64,000 bases of DNA from Dermacoccus abyssi (GTDB lineage: Bacteria; Actinomycetota; Actinomycetes; Actinomycetales; Dermatophilaceae): assembly GCF_034541975.1 (NCBI RefSeq), contig NZ_JAVYJM010000001.1. One strand, given 5' to 3'. The stretch's first letter is position 1. Every line of letters begins with the position of its first letter. The translations under genes were made by a program, and so were the position numbers. Positions 25,362-32,840 of the stretch are shown piece after piece. The notes under the pieces are model-generated. The model did not search any database and was not told the DNA's origin. It saw only the letters and a program-made list of their open reading frames with translations.

Positions 25362-26651
25362 GTGACGATGTCGCCTGCCCCCGAGGCCAGGGAGCTTCCC
25401 CACTGGCAGTCCACGCCCGACGACCTGCGTGGGGCGATCAAAGAGATCAAGGCCGCACTGCGCGCCCGCGTCGAGGCGTCGGGACGCACGGTCGAAGAGG
25501 TCTTCGAGGTCGTCGAGAAGCGCGTCGCGGACCAGGTCGAAGAACTCAAGGAGATGAAGGCACGCGGTGAGAACCCCTGGCCGGTCGTGCGGTACGAAGA
25601 CCTCCTCGACGATTCGAAGCGCGACACCCTGCGCGAGCAGATCCGCCGCCGCGGGTGCGCCGTGATCAAGGGGCACTTCCCCCGCGAACAGGCCCTGGAG
25701 TGGGATGCCCAGATCGTCGACTACGTCGAGAAGAACGCCTTCTTCGAGAACTACCGCGGCCCCGGCGACGACTTCTTCGGCACCGTCGGTTCGAAGCCTG
25801 AGATCTACCCGATCTACTGGAGCAAGCCGCAGATGCAAGCCCGCCAGAGCGAACGGATGGCAACCGTCCAAGCCTTCCTCAACAGCGTCTGGACCAGCGA
25901 GTCCGACGGGCAGCAGTGGTTCGACCCGAACCGCGATTCGCTCTACCCGGACCGCATCCGCCGTCGCCCTCCGGGCGCGGACTCCGCCGGCCTCGGAGCA
26001 CACCTCGACCCGGGAACGCTCGACCTGTGGATGACCGAGGAGTACCAGAGGCACTTCGCGCCACTCTTCGACGGTCGTCCCGAGGAATACGACCCCTGGG
26101 ATGCCGCTCACCGCACGTCGGGGCCGCAGTACCCCGGTTCGACGATGTGCTCGGCCTTCCGCACTTTCCAGGGCTGGACCGCGTTGTCGGACATGAAGAA
26201 CGACCAGGGCGTCCTGCAGAGCGTGCCCATCCCCGAGGCGATGGCCTACCTCATGCTTCGACCGCTCGTCGAGGACGTACCTGACGACGACATGTGCGGG
26301 GTCACCGTCGGCCAGGTCTTCCCGTGCAACTGGAAGTGGCACCCTCACCTCATGGAGGCTCTGTCGGTCATCCCCGACGTCGAAGCCGGCGACTCGGTCT
26401 GGTGGCACTGCGACATGGTGCACGCCGTCGAGGACGTGACCAACCAGGAGGGCTGGGGCAACGTCATGTACATCCCCGCCGCCCCCTGGTGCCCGCGCAA
26501 CGAGGCGTACAGCGCCAGTGTTCGCGAGGCCTTCGCAACGGGCGCCAGCCCGAGCGATTTCCCCGACGAGAACTACGAGGTCGACTGGGAGGGACGCTTC
26601 ACCGAAGCAGACCTCAACGAGATCGGACGCCGCGGCCTCGGTCTCGCATGA
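25362..26651 (+). CDS. DUF1479 family protein (YbiU-like, putative Fe(II)/2OG oxygenase fold)
   Basis: 429 residues, full length for the family. AHLDPGTLDLW (H214, D216) and WWHCDMVHAVEDV (H349 or H354) could supply a His-Asp-His iron site of the 2-oxoglutarate oxygenase type. That assignment is inferred; DUF1479 enzymes have no established reaction to my knowledge. GTG start with AAAGGA 5 nt upstream. It is controlled from a 90-bp divergent region with two ROK operators, suggesting induction by a sugar-like or related small molecule. A long hairpin follows the stop, so it is a one-gene unit. Confidence 0.85.
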   Translation: MTMSPAPEARELPHWQSTPDDLRGAIKEIKAALRARVEASGRTVEEVFEVVEKRVADQVEELKEMKARGENPWPVVRYEDLLDDSKRDTLREQIRRRGCAVIKGHFPREQALEWDAQIVDYVEKNAFFENYRGPGDDFFGTVGSKPEIYPIYWSKPQMQARQSERMATVQAFLNSVWTSESDGQQWFDPNRDSLYPDRIRRRPPGADSAGLGAHLDPGTLDLWMTEEYQRHFAPLFDGRPEEYDPWDAAHRTSGPQYPGSTMCSAFRTFQGWTALSDMKNDQGVLQSVPIPEAMAYLMLRPLVEDVPDDDMCGVTVGQVFPCNWKWHPHLMEALSVIPDVEAGDSVWWHCDMVHAVEDVTNQEGWGNVMYIPAAPWCPRNEAYSASVREAFATGASPSDFPDENYEVDWEGRFTEADLNEIGRRGLGLA

Positions 26652-26663
26652 CGGCGCACTCCT

Positions 26664-26712
26664 GCGCGTGAAGGCCGTGGCTCATCGCACGTGAGCCACG
26701 GCCTTCACGCGC
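26664..26712 (+). terminator. Perfect 21-bp hairpin after the DUF1479 gene
   Basis: Arms 26664-26684 and 26692-26712, 7-nt loop, 13 bp after the stop. No T-tract. Confidence 0.65.
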
Positions 26713-26771
26713 CGCGCGCGCACGGATGAGCGCGCCTTCCCTTTTGCCCGCCCAGCGGCAATGCTGGGGCC

Positions 26772-28202
26772 ATGCCAGCACCAGCAACCACCGTCGTCCT
26801 GTTCGGCGCCACCGGCGACCTCGCTCGACGCAAGCTCCTTCCCGGGCTGCTCCACCTGTTCGCCAGCGACCTGTGTGACGACCTGCGCGTCGTCGGGACG
26901 TCGCTCGAGGATTTCGACACGGAGTCGTTCCGCGAGTTCGCGCGTACCGCCATCGCCGAGTTCTCCTCCCACCCGGTCACCGACCAGCAGTGGGACGACT
27001 TCGACGACCGCCTCACCTTCGTCCGCTCCGACGCAGGCCCGGACGCCCTGCGCAAGGCCGTCGAAGAGGCCGAGTCGCACTTCCCGCAGGGCAGCCAGCG
27101 CCTGCACTACCTCAGCGTCCCGCCGAAGGCCGCCCTCTCCGTCCTCGCCGAGCTGCACCAGGCGGGGCTCGTCGAACGCAGCCGCGTCATCATGGAGAAG
27201 CCCTTCGGCACCGACCTCGCGAGCGCGAAGAAGCTCAACGCCGCGGTCCACGAGTACTTCGACGAGAGCCAGATCTTCCGCATCGACCACTTCCTCGGCA
27301 AGGAGGCGGCGCTCAACATTCTGGCGTTCCGCTTCGCGAACGGCCTGTTCGAGCCGATCTGGCACCGCAACAACATCGACCACGTGCAGATCGACGTGCC
27401 CGAGACGCTCGGTCTCGAGACGCGCGCCGAGTTCTACGAGTCCACGGGCGCCTACCGCGACATGGTCGTCACGCACCTGTTCCAGGTGCTCGCGTTCACC
27501 GCGATGGAACCGCCGACGTCACTCGAGCCTGATGCCATCACCGAGGAGAAGAACAAGGTCTTCCGCTCGATGATGCCGCTCAACCCCGAGGACGTCGTGC
27601 GCGGGCAGTACCTCGGCTACCGCGACATGAAGGGCGTCGGCCCCGAGAGCGAGACCGAGACGTTCATCGCGCTCAAGTGCTACATCGACAACTGGCGTTG
27701 GGCCGGCGTGCCGTTCTACCTGCGCACCGGCAAGAAGATGGCCGAGGGCGCACGCATCATCTCGATCGCCTTCAAGGAGCCCCCGAAGTCGATGTTCCCG
27801 AGCGGATCGGGCGTCGGTCAGCACGGCCCCGACCACCTGACGTTCGACCTCGCCGACAAGGCCCGCATGTCGCTCAGCTTCTACGGCAAGCGCCCCGGGC
27901 CGGGCTTCCGCCTCGACAAGCTGTCGATGCAGTTCGCCATGGGCGACACCGACTGGGCCGGAGGCGCACTCGAGGCCTACGAGCGTCTGATCTACGACGC
28001 CATCCGCGGCGACCACACCCTGTTCACGACGGCCGACGGCATCGAGCGCCTGTGGGAGGTCAGCCAACCGCTGCTCGACAACCCGCCGCCGGTGCGCCCG
28101 TACGACCCGGGCACCTACGGCCCCAACCAGATCCACCAGCTCATCGCACCGCGGGGCTGGCGCCTGCCGTTCGAGCGCAAGTGGCGCGAACCCACCGTCT
28201 GA
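26772..28202 (+). CDS. zwf: Glucose-6-phosphate dehydrogenase
   Basis: 476 residues. The N-terminal nucleotide-binding GATGDLARRKL and the substrate-binding RIDHFLGKE (170-178) are diagnostic. It oxidises glucose-6-phosphate to 6-phosphogluconolactone, making NAD(P)H. It stands alone, without the tal/opcA/pgl neighbours common around actinobacterial zwf, so this may be a second copy (inference). AATGCT 6 nt before the ATG may be a weak leaderless -10. A 21-bp hairpin follows. Confidence 0.95.
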   Translation: MPAPATTVVLFGATGDLARRKLLPGLLHLFASDLCDDLRVVGTSLEDFDTESFREFARTAIAEFSSHPVTDQQWDDFDDRLTFVRSDAGPDALRKAVEEAESHFPQGSQRLHYLSVPPKAALSVLAELHQAGLVERSRVIMEKPFGTDLASAKKLNAAVHEYFDESQIFRIDHFLGKEAALNILAFRFANGLFEPIWHRNNIDHVQIDVPETLGLETRAEFYESTGAYRDMVVTHLFQVLAFTAMEPPTSLEPDAITEEKNKVFRSMMPLNPEDVVRGQYLGYRDMKGVGPESETETFIALKCYIDNWRWAGVPFYLRTGKKMAEGARIISIAFKEPPKSMFPSGSGVGQHGPDHLTFDLADKARMSLSFYGKRPGPGFRLDKLSMQFAMGDTDWAGGALEAYERLIYDAIRGDHTLFTTADGIERLWEVSQPLLDNPPPVRPYDPGTYGPNQIHQLIAPRGWRLPFERKWREPTV

Positions 28203-28216
28203 CGCACCGTGCGAGC

Positions 28217-28260
28217 ATGACGAAGGCCGCTCACCTCACGAGGTGAGCGGCCTTCGTCAT
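28217..28260 (+). terminator. Perfect 21-bp hairpin after zwf
   Basis: Arms 28217-28237 and 28240-28260 with only 2 nt between them, starting 14 bp after the stop. Confidence 0.65.
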
Positions 28261-28284
28261 GGGCCGGGTTCTCGGACACTAGAA

Positions 28285-28351
28285 GGGAAGAAACCTTCCC
28301 GTCGTGTGCGTAGGCGACGGCCTTGGGCACCACAAGGGAAGAAATCCTCCC
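28285..28351 (-). terminator. Two short tandem hairpins after the DUF3027 gene
   Basis: GGGAAGAAACCTTCCC (28285-28300) and GGGAAGAAATCCTCCC (28336-28351) are near-copies 51 bp apart. Each can fold into a 4- to 6-bp stem, just downstream of the DUF3027 stop on the minus strand. Weak terminators are likely. Confidence 0.35.
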
Positions 28352-28370
28352 TCGATGCCACGAGGCGGGC

Positions 28371-29297
28371 TCAGGCCTGCGGCGACTCGCTCTCGTTCGC
28401 CTTGTCGCTCGTCGCAGCCGAGGTGTCGGTCTCGGCGTTCTCGACCTCGAGGTCGGCGTCGAACTCGTCGAGCACCGGAGCGTCCTGGTGGTCGTGGGCC
28501 TCGGGGGCTTGCATCTCCACCTCGGAGTGCGCACCGCAGCCGAAGTCGAGCGCAACGACCTTGCCGTCGGCGGGCGACCAGTCGTTGGCGCAGACGCCGA
28601 ACTGCTGACGCAGCACGCCCGCCATCGGCACGAAGTAGCCGCACGAACCGCACTGCGCGGGGGCCTTGCGGGCCACCTCGGCGCTCGGGCCGTGGTCGCC
28701 GTCGTACCAGCGCTGCGCCGCTTCGTCACGACCCTCGGCCGAGAGCACGCGCTTGCGGCCGAGGCCGAGCTCGAAGAACGCGACCTGGTCGACGTCCTCG
28801 TCGCCGGTGGCCTCGAAGCCTGCCTCGAGGCGCGGGTCGTCCTCCTTGTAGGGAAGGACGTCACCAGCGCTGAGGTCGCCCGGCGCAAGGCGGTCGGCCC
28901 ACGGCACCCACTCGGGCGCGAGCACCGACGTCGCGGACGGCATGAGGTTGGTCTCGCAGACCGTGGCCACCTTGGCGCGCGGCGCACGGGCCACCGTGAC
29001 GGCCCAGCGCCAGTCGGGGTAGCCCTTGGCGTTGCTCGCGAAGTAGTGCGTTCCGAGACGCTCCGCGTCCATGACGAAGTCGACGTGCTCGCCGACGGCG
29101 CCCGGATCGGCGATGGCGGTGACGGCCTCGAGCGCGAGCTTCTGCGCCGCCTCGCTCGCGAGAACGGCGTCGTGCTTGACGGCCTTGGCGCGGCGAGCGC
29201 GCGTCGCACGAGGTGCCTCGGACGTCGGTGCGGTCACCTCGGCGTCGGCGGCGAAGTCCTCGACGCGCTCCGGTTCGGCCACTGCGGGTTCAGTCAT
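28371..29297 (-). CDS. DUF3027 domain-containing protein
   Basis: 308 residues. The conserved core (about residues 40-250) has GEHVDFVMDAERLGTHYF, typical of actinobacterial DUF3027, and four cysteines arranged as QCGSCGYF, GVCANDW and FGCGAHSE that could bind a metal. The C-terminal 50 residues are acidic and low-complexity. The gene starts 5 bp after the cold-shock gene stop, so the two are co-transcribed. The function of the family is unknown; the link to an RNA-binding cold-shock protein is the main clue. Confidence 0.82.
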   Translation of the reverse strand: MTEPAVAEPERVEDFAADAEVTAPTSEAPRATRARRAKAVKHDAVLASEAAQKLALEAVTAIADPGAVGEHVDFVMDAERLGTHYFASNAKGYPDWRWAVTVARAPRAKVATVCETNLMPSATSVLAPEWVPWADRLAPGDLSAGDVLPYKEDDPRLEAGFEATGDEDVDQVAFFELGLGRKRVLSAEGRDEAAQRWYDGDHGPSAEVARKAPAQCGSCGYFVPMAGVLRQQFGVCANDWSPADGKVVALDFGCGAHSEVEMQAPEAHDHQDAPVLDEFDADLEVENAETDTSAATSDKANESESPQA

Positions 29298-29302
29298 GGG
29301 TC

Positions 29303-29686
29303 TCAGACCTCGAGGTCGTCGGCGACGGCGCGCAGCACCGCCGCGATCTTGTTCGAATGGGACCGGTCGGGGTAGCGCCCCTTCTGCAGACCGGAGGACA
29401 GGTCGTCGAGCAGACGGATCACGTCTTCGACGATAACGCTCATCTGCTCGGCGGGCTTGCGCTTGCGCTCGGCGATGGAGGGCATCTTGTCGAGCACCTC
29501 GACGTGCATGGCCTGAGCGCCCTTGCGGCCCTGGGCGACGCTGTACTCGACGCGCGTGCCGCCACGCAGCTGGGTGACGCCCGCTGGGAGCGCGCTCGCG
29601 GGCAGGAAGACGTCGTCGCCGTCGTCGCCGGAGACGAAGCCGAAACCCTTTTCGGCGTTGAAGAACCTGACCTTGCCGACCGGCAC
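29303..29686 (-). CDS. Cold-shock domain protein with C-terminal extension
   Basis: 127 residues. The cold-shock domain (1-67) has the RNP1 motif KGFGFVSG. The RNP2 position reads DVFLPASAL, lacking the usual aromatic/His pair (VFVHFSA). A helical extension of about 60 residues follows, similar in size to the CspB form in mycobacteria (Rv0871). It likely binds single-stranded RNA or DNA. GTG start at 29686 with GAGGTG upstream. First gene of an operon with DUF3027. Confidence 0.88.
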   Translation of the reverse strand: MPVGKVRFFNAEKGFGFVSGDDGDDVFLPASALPAGVTQLRGGTRVEYSVAQGRKGAQAMHVEVLDKMPSIAERKRKPAEQMSVIVEDVIRLLDDLSSGLQKGRYPDRSHSNKIAAVLRAVADDLEV

Positions 29687-29762
29687 GTCACACCTCGTTC
29701 GAATTGCCGGGTGCCGGACGACGAGCCGTCCCGCACCCCCGCGTGCACATAACTTGCGAAGT

Positions 29763-30140
29763 TTACCGGCGCGCGCCGGGCTCCAGCGAATCGTCCGCCG
29801 GCGGCGTGGGTTCCGCGCTGCGCGCTCCGCCGCGAAGGTCTCGCAGCACCTCGTCGCGCTCCGAGCGCGACACGTTCGTCGTCACGACCGGACGCTCCTG
29901 GCGCGCCTTCCACCACAGGAAGACACCGATGAGGAGGGAGCCGAACCCGCCGAGCAGAACGATGAGCGAGAGGATCGCCCAGATGACGACGCCGGTGATG
30001 ACGAGGGCGCCCCGGTGGCCGTCGTTCGCGAGGTTGGTGATGAGCGCGATGCCGCCACCGATGAAGAGCGGCGCGACGATCCACAGCATCACGGCGCCGC
30101 GGATCATGTTCTTGCGCGCGTGGCGCCTCACCTCGTCCAT
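29763..30140 (-). CDS. Small membrane protein, unknown function
   Basis: 125 residues with two strong hydrophobic segments (GAVMLWIVAPLFIGGGIAL and ALVITGVVIWAILSLIVLL, the second running on into LIGVFLWW). Both ends are charged. The ATG at 30140 was chosen because of the promoter 6 nt upstream; the frame is open 18 codons further. I do not recognise a family. Confidence 0.65.
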   Translation of the reverse strand: MDEVRRHARKNMIRGAVMLWIVAPLFIGGGIALITNLANDGHRGALVITGVVIWAILSLIVLLGGFGSLLIGVFLWWKARQERPVVTTNVSRSERDEVLRDLRGGARSAEPTPPADDSLEPGARR

Positions 30141-30146
30141 GCGTTC

Positions 30147-30152
30147 ACGGTA
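30147..30152 (-). promoter_or_regulatory. -10 element (TACCGT) for the small membrane protein gene
   Basis: 6 nt before the ATG at 30140. Confidence 0.5.
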
Positions 30153-30246
30153 CCGACGCGGGGCGCGGTAATCGAAACGCCCGCCGCACCCCACGATGCC
30201 CCGCGGCGCATTTTCTGCCGTGACGACCGGTGTCGGTGGTCGCCGC

Positions 30247-30252
30247 TAGGCT
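30247..30252 (+). promoter_or_regulatory. -10 element (TAGGCT) for the YcaQ-like gene
   Basis: 6 nt before the ATG at 30259. Confidence 0.5.
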
Positions 30253-30258
30253 CCGGGC

Positions 30259-31509
30259 ATGAGCTCGCCGCCTCGCATCAGTGCCTTTCAGGCTCGTCGC
30301 ATCGCCCTCGCGGCGCAGGGCTTCGCGCGCCCGCGTCCTGACGAGGTCACCACCCGCCACCTGAGCGCGACCGCGGCGCGACTTCAGGTCGTGCAGATCG
30401 ACAGCGTCAACGTGCTCACGCGCAGCCACTACCTGCCGTTCTTCAGCCGTCTCGGTCCCTACGACCCGGCCGCCCTCGACGCTCTGCGCGATCGCGCGCC
30501 GCGCCGTCTCGTCGAGTACTGGGCGCACGAGGCCAGCCTCGTCTCCCCGCAGGTGTGGCCGCTGCTGCGTCACCGCATGGCGCGCGCTCACTCCGACGCG
30601 TGGGGCGGCATGCGTCGCGTCGCGGCGGACCACCCGGAGCTCGTGGAGCGCGTCTACGAGTACGTGACGACGCACGCTCCCGCCACGGCGAAGACGATCG
30701 AGGCGGAACTCGCGCACGACGAGGAACTCTCGCGCGAGCACTGGGGCTGGAACTGGTCCCTCATCAAGGCTGCGCTGGAGCACCTGTTCTGGGCCGGGCG
30801 CATCACGTCGGCAGGGCGCACCCGTCAGTTCGAGCGCCGATACGCGAGCCTCGAGCGCGTCCTACCCCGTGAGATCGCCGCGAGCGCCGTCGCGGAGAAT
30901 TTCTTCTCCCCCGAACCGCTTCTCGCCCCGCCGGCCGGCGACGACGTCGACTTCTTCGACGACGTCGTCGACCTCGTGCGCCGCAGCGCGATCGCGCACG
31001 GCGTGGGCACGGTGTTGTGCCTGCGCGACTACTTCCGACTCAAAACGGCACAGGTCGTGCCGGCCATCGACCATCTCGTGCGCGCCGGCGAACTCGAGCC
31101 CGTCGACGTCGAGTGCTTCGACAAGCCGGCGTGGCGCCACGTCGATGCGAAAACTCCGCGGCGCGTCGAGGCAGAGGCGCTCCTGTCGCCGTTCGACTCG
31201 CTCGTGTGGCAGCGCGAACGTACCGAGGCGCTGTGGAACTTCCGCTACCGGCTCGAGATCTACACACCCGCCGAGAAGCGTCAGTACGGCTACTACGTGC
31301 TGCCGTTCCTCTTCGGCGAGCACCTCGTGGCCCGTGTCGACCTCAAGGCGGACCGGGCCAACGGCGTCCTCCGGGCCCACGCGGTGCACTGGGAGCCGGG
31401 TGCGCTCACGCGCCACCCGGAAGCGGCCGGCGCCCTGGAGCGAGAACTCGCGACGATGGCCACCTGGCTCGACCTCCCGCGCGGATGGGCCGGACAGCTC
31501 GGGTCCTGA
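30259..31509 (+). CDS. Winged-helix DNA glycosylase, YcaQ/AlkX-like (HTH_42)
   Basis: 416 residues. LQVVQIDSVNVLTRSHYLPF carries a Gln-Ile-Asp triplet. In the YcaQ-type branch of these glycosylases the catalytic motif is Gln-hydrophobic-Asp, while AZL-type proteins have Gln-x-Gln. The rest matches winged-helix DNA-binding domain-containing proteins (LLSPFDSLVWQRERTEALW). E. coli YcaQ unhooks nitrogen-mustard interstrand crosslinks; a similar base-excision role is likely. Monocistronic, with its own promoter. Confidence 0.85.
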   Translation: MSSPPRISAFQARRIALAAQGFARPRPDEVTTRHLSATAARLQVVQIDSVNVLTRSHYLPFFSRLGPYDPAALDALRDRAPRRLVEYWAHEASLVSPQVWPLLRHRMARAHSDAWGGMRRVAADHPELVERVYEYVTTHAPATAKTIEAELAHDEELSREHWGWNWSLIKAALEHLFWAGRITSAGRTRQFERRYASLERVLPREIAASAVAENFFSPEPLLAPPAGDDVDFFDDVVDLVRRSAIAHGVGTVLCLRDYFRLKTAQVVPAIDHLVRAGELEPVDVECFDKPAWRHVDAKTPRRVEAEALLSPFDSLVWQRERTEALWNFRYRLEIYTPAEKRQYGYYVLPFLFGEHLVARVDLKADRANGVLRAHAVHWEPGALTRHPEAAGALERELATMATWLDLPRGWAGQLGS

Positions 31510-31549
31510 AGGCGCTGCGCCAACCCGCCTTTACCGTGCAGTGGCAGCG

Positions 31550-32176
31550 TCAGATGACGCTCTTGTCCGCCTTCCCGGGCCAGTGCTCGATGCGGAAGCT
31601 GTCGGCGTCGACGAGCACCTCGGCGGGCACGGCGTTCGGAATGTACTGACGCCGCGCGAGGTCGTTGCGCACGTTCGCCGACAGACGCGGTAGCGCGAGC
31701 GACATCACGCCGCCGTGGCTGATGACGAGCACGCTCTCGCCGCGGTACTGATCGGCGAGGTCCCGCAAGGCTTCTCGGTACCGGTTCACCACGTCGAGGC
31801 CCGATTCCCCTCCGGGAAAGGCGGCGTCGAGGTCACCGTCCATCCAGGCGGCGAGCACGCGCTGCATGCCGGCGTCACCGAACCGCTGACCGACGAGCTG
31901 CCCGACGCGGTACTCCTCGAAGCCGGGCAGGCTCGTCCAGTCGACGCCCAGCATCTCGGCGGCGACGCGGGCCGTCTCCTGCGCCCGGGCGACGTTGGAG
32001 CACACCACCGTCGCGATGTTCTCGGTCCGCAGGCTCTCCCCCAGCTCCCGCGCCTGCGAAAGGCCCAGCGGCGTGAGCCACCCGCCGGCCTCCGTGATGA
32101 CACCGCGCGGGGTCTCGTAGGCAGCGTCACCGTGACGCGCGACGAAGAAGCGGGCCGGGCAGAACAGGTCGGACAT
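31550..32176 (-). CDS. Histidine phosphatase (phosphoglycerate mutase-like) family protein
   Basis: 208 residues. The phosphate-binding RHG sits near the N-terminus (FFVARHGDA), Arg in SNVARAQETA, and the second catalytic His in LVISHGGV. Substrate unknown. The ATG at 32176 is placed by the RHG position and by TAGCGT 7 nt upstream; the open frame extends over a neighbouring lipoprotein gene without sense. Confidence 0.88.
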   Translation of the reverse strand: MSDLFCPARFFVARHGDAAYETPRGVITEAGGWLTPLGLSQARELGESLRTENIATVVCSNVARAQETARVAAEMLGVDWTSLPGFEEYRVGQLVGQRFGDAGMQRVLAAWMDGDLDAAFPGGESGLDVVNRYREALRDLADQYRGESVLVISHGGVMSLALPRLSANVRNDLARRQYIPNAVPAEVLVDADSFRIEHWPGKADKSVI

Positions 32177-32183
32177 GCGCTTC

Positions 32184-32189
32184 ACGCTA
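32184..32189 (-). promoter_or_regulatory. -10 element (TAGCGT) for the histidine phosphatase gene
   Basis: 7 nt before the ATG at 32176. Confidence 0.5.
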
Positions 32190-32276
32190 CCCGCGATGTC
32201 ATGCGGTGTTTCCCCGCGCTCACCCCTGTGGATGCCATGATCAAAACACTCACGACACCACGAGGGGGAGATCTCG

Positions 32277-32744
32277 ATGAAGAACACACGCTCCGCTCTG
32301 GCAGCCACGGCCCTGATCGGCATGCTCGCTGTCACCGGCTGTTCGTCGGACGACAAGGAGAAGGCGAAGGACGCCGCGACGACGGCCAGCAAGGCCGCCT
32401 CCAGCGCGAGTTCCGCGGCCACGAGTGCCGGCGGCGACACGAGCGCCAACGCCGACGACCAGCTGGCCTCGGCGTCCAAGAGTCCCGAGTCGATGCAGTC
32501 GCAGGCCGGTGGCGACTGCAAGATCTCGGTCGACGGCAAGGAAGCCACGACCTCCGTCATCGGCATGAGCTGCGACGACGCGAAGGGCGTGTGGAACGCG
32601 TTCGGTGGCAAGAGCGACCAGGCCGCCAACGAATCGGTCGAGTACAAGGGTGAGAAGTACCAGTGCTCCACCGGCGAGTTCAACGGCAAGCGCGCCTCGT
32701 CGTGCACGAGTTCCTCGGGCAAGGCTTTCGCCGTCGCCAACTGA
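32277..32744 (+). CDS. Small secreted lipoprotein, unknown function
   Basis: 155 residues. The signal peptide ends in the lipobox AVTGC (lipidated Cys22), then an Ala/Ser-rich linker to about residue 75. The C-terminal domain has four cysteines (GDCKI, MSCDDA, YQCST, SSCTS) that could form two disulfides. GGGGGAGAT lies upstream of the ATG. I recognise no named family; the fold resembles small actinobacterial DUF4333-like lipoproteins only superficially. Confidence 0.75.
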   Translation: MKNTRSALAATALIGMLAVTGCSSDDKEKAKDAATTASKAASSASSAATSAGGDTSANADDQLASASKSPESMQSQAGGDCKISVDGKEATTSVIGMSCDDAKGVWNAFGGKSDQAANESVEYKGEKYQCSTGEFNGKRASSCTSSSGKAFAVAN

Positions 32745-32766
32745 CGAACGACGCCGCCCGACATGA

Positions 32767-32811
32767 CGAAGGGCGGGTGAGGAGCCCCCTGGCCACCTCA
32801 CCCGCCCTTCG
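32767..32811. terminator. Perfect 16-bp hairpin between convergent genes
   Basis: Arms 32767-32782 and 32796-32811, 13-nt loop. It serves both the lipoprotein gene and the DUF2339 gene. Confidence 0.65.
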
Positions 32812-32840
32812 CGCACCGGCTGCGCCGCACGGCTCCTTTC

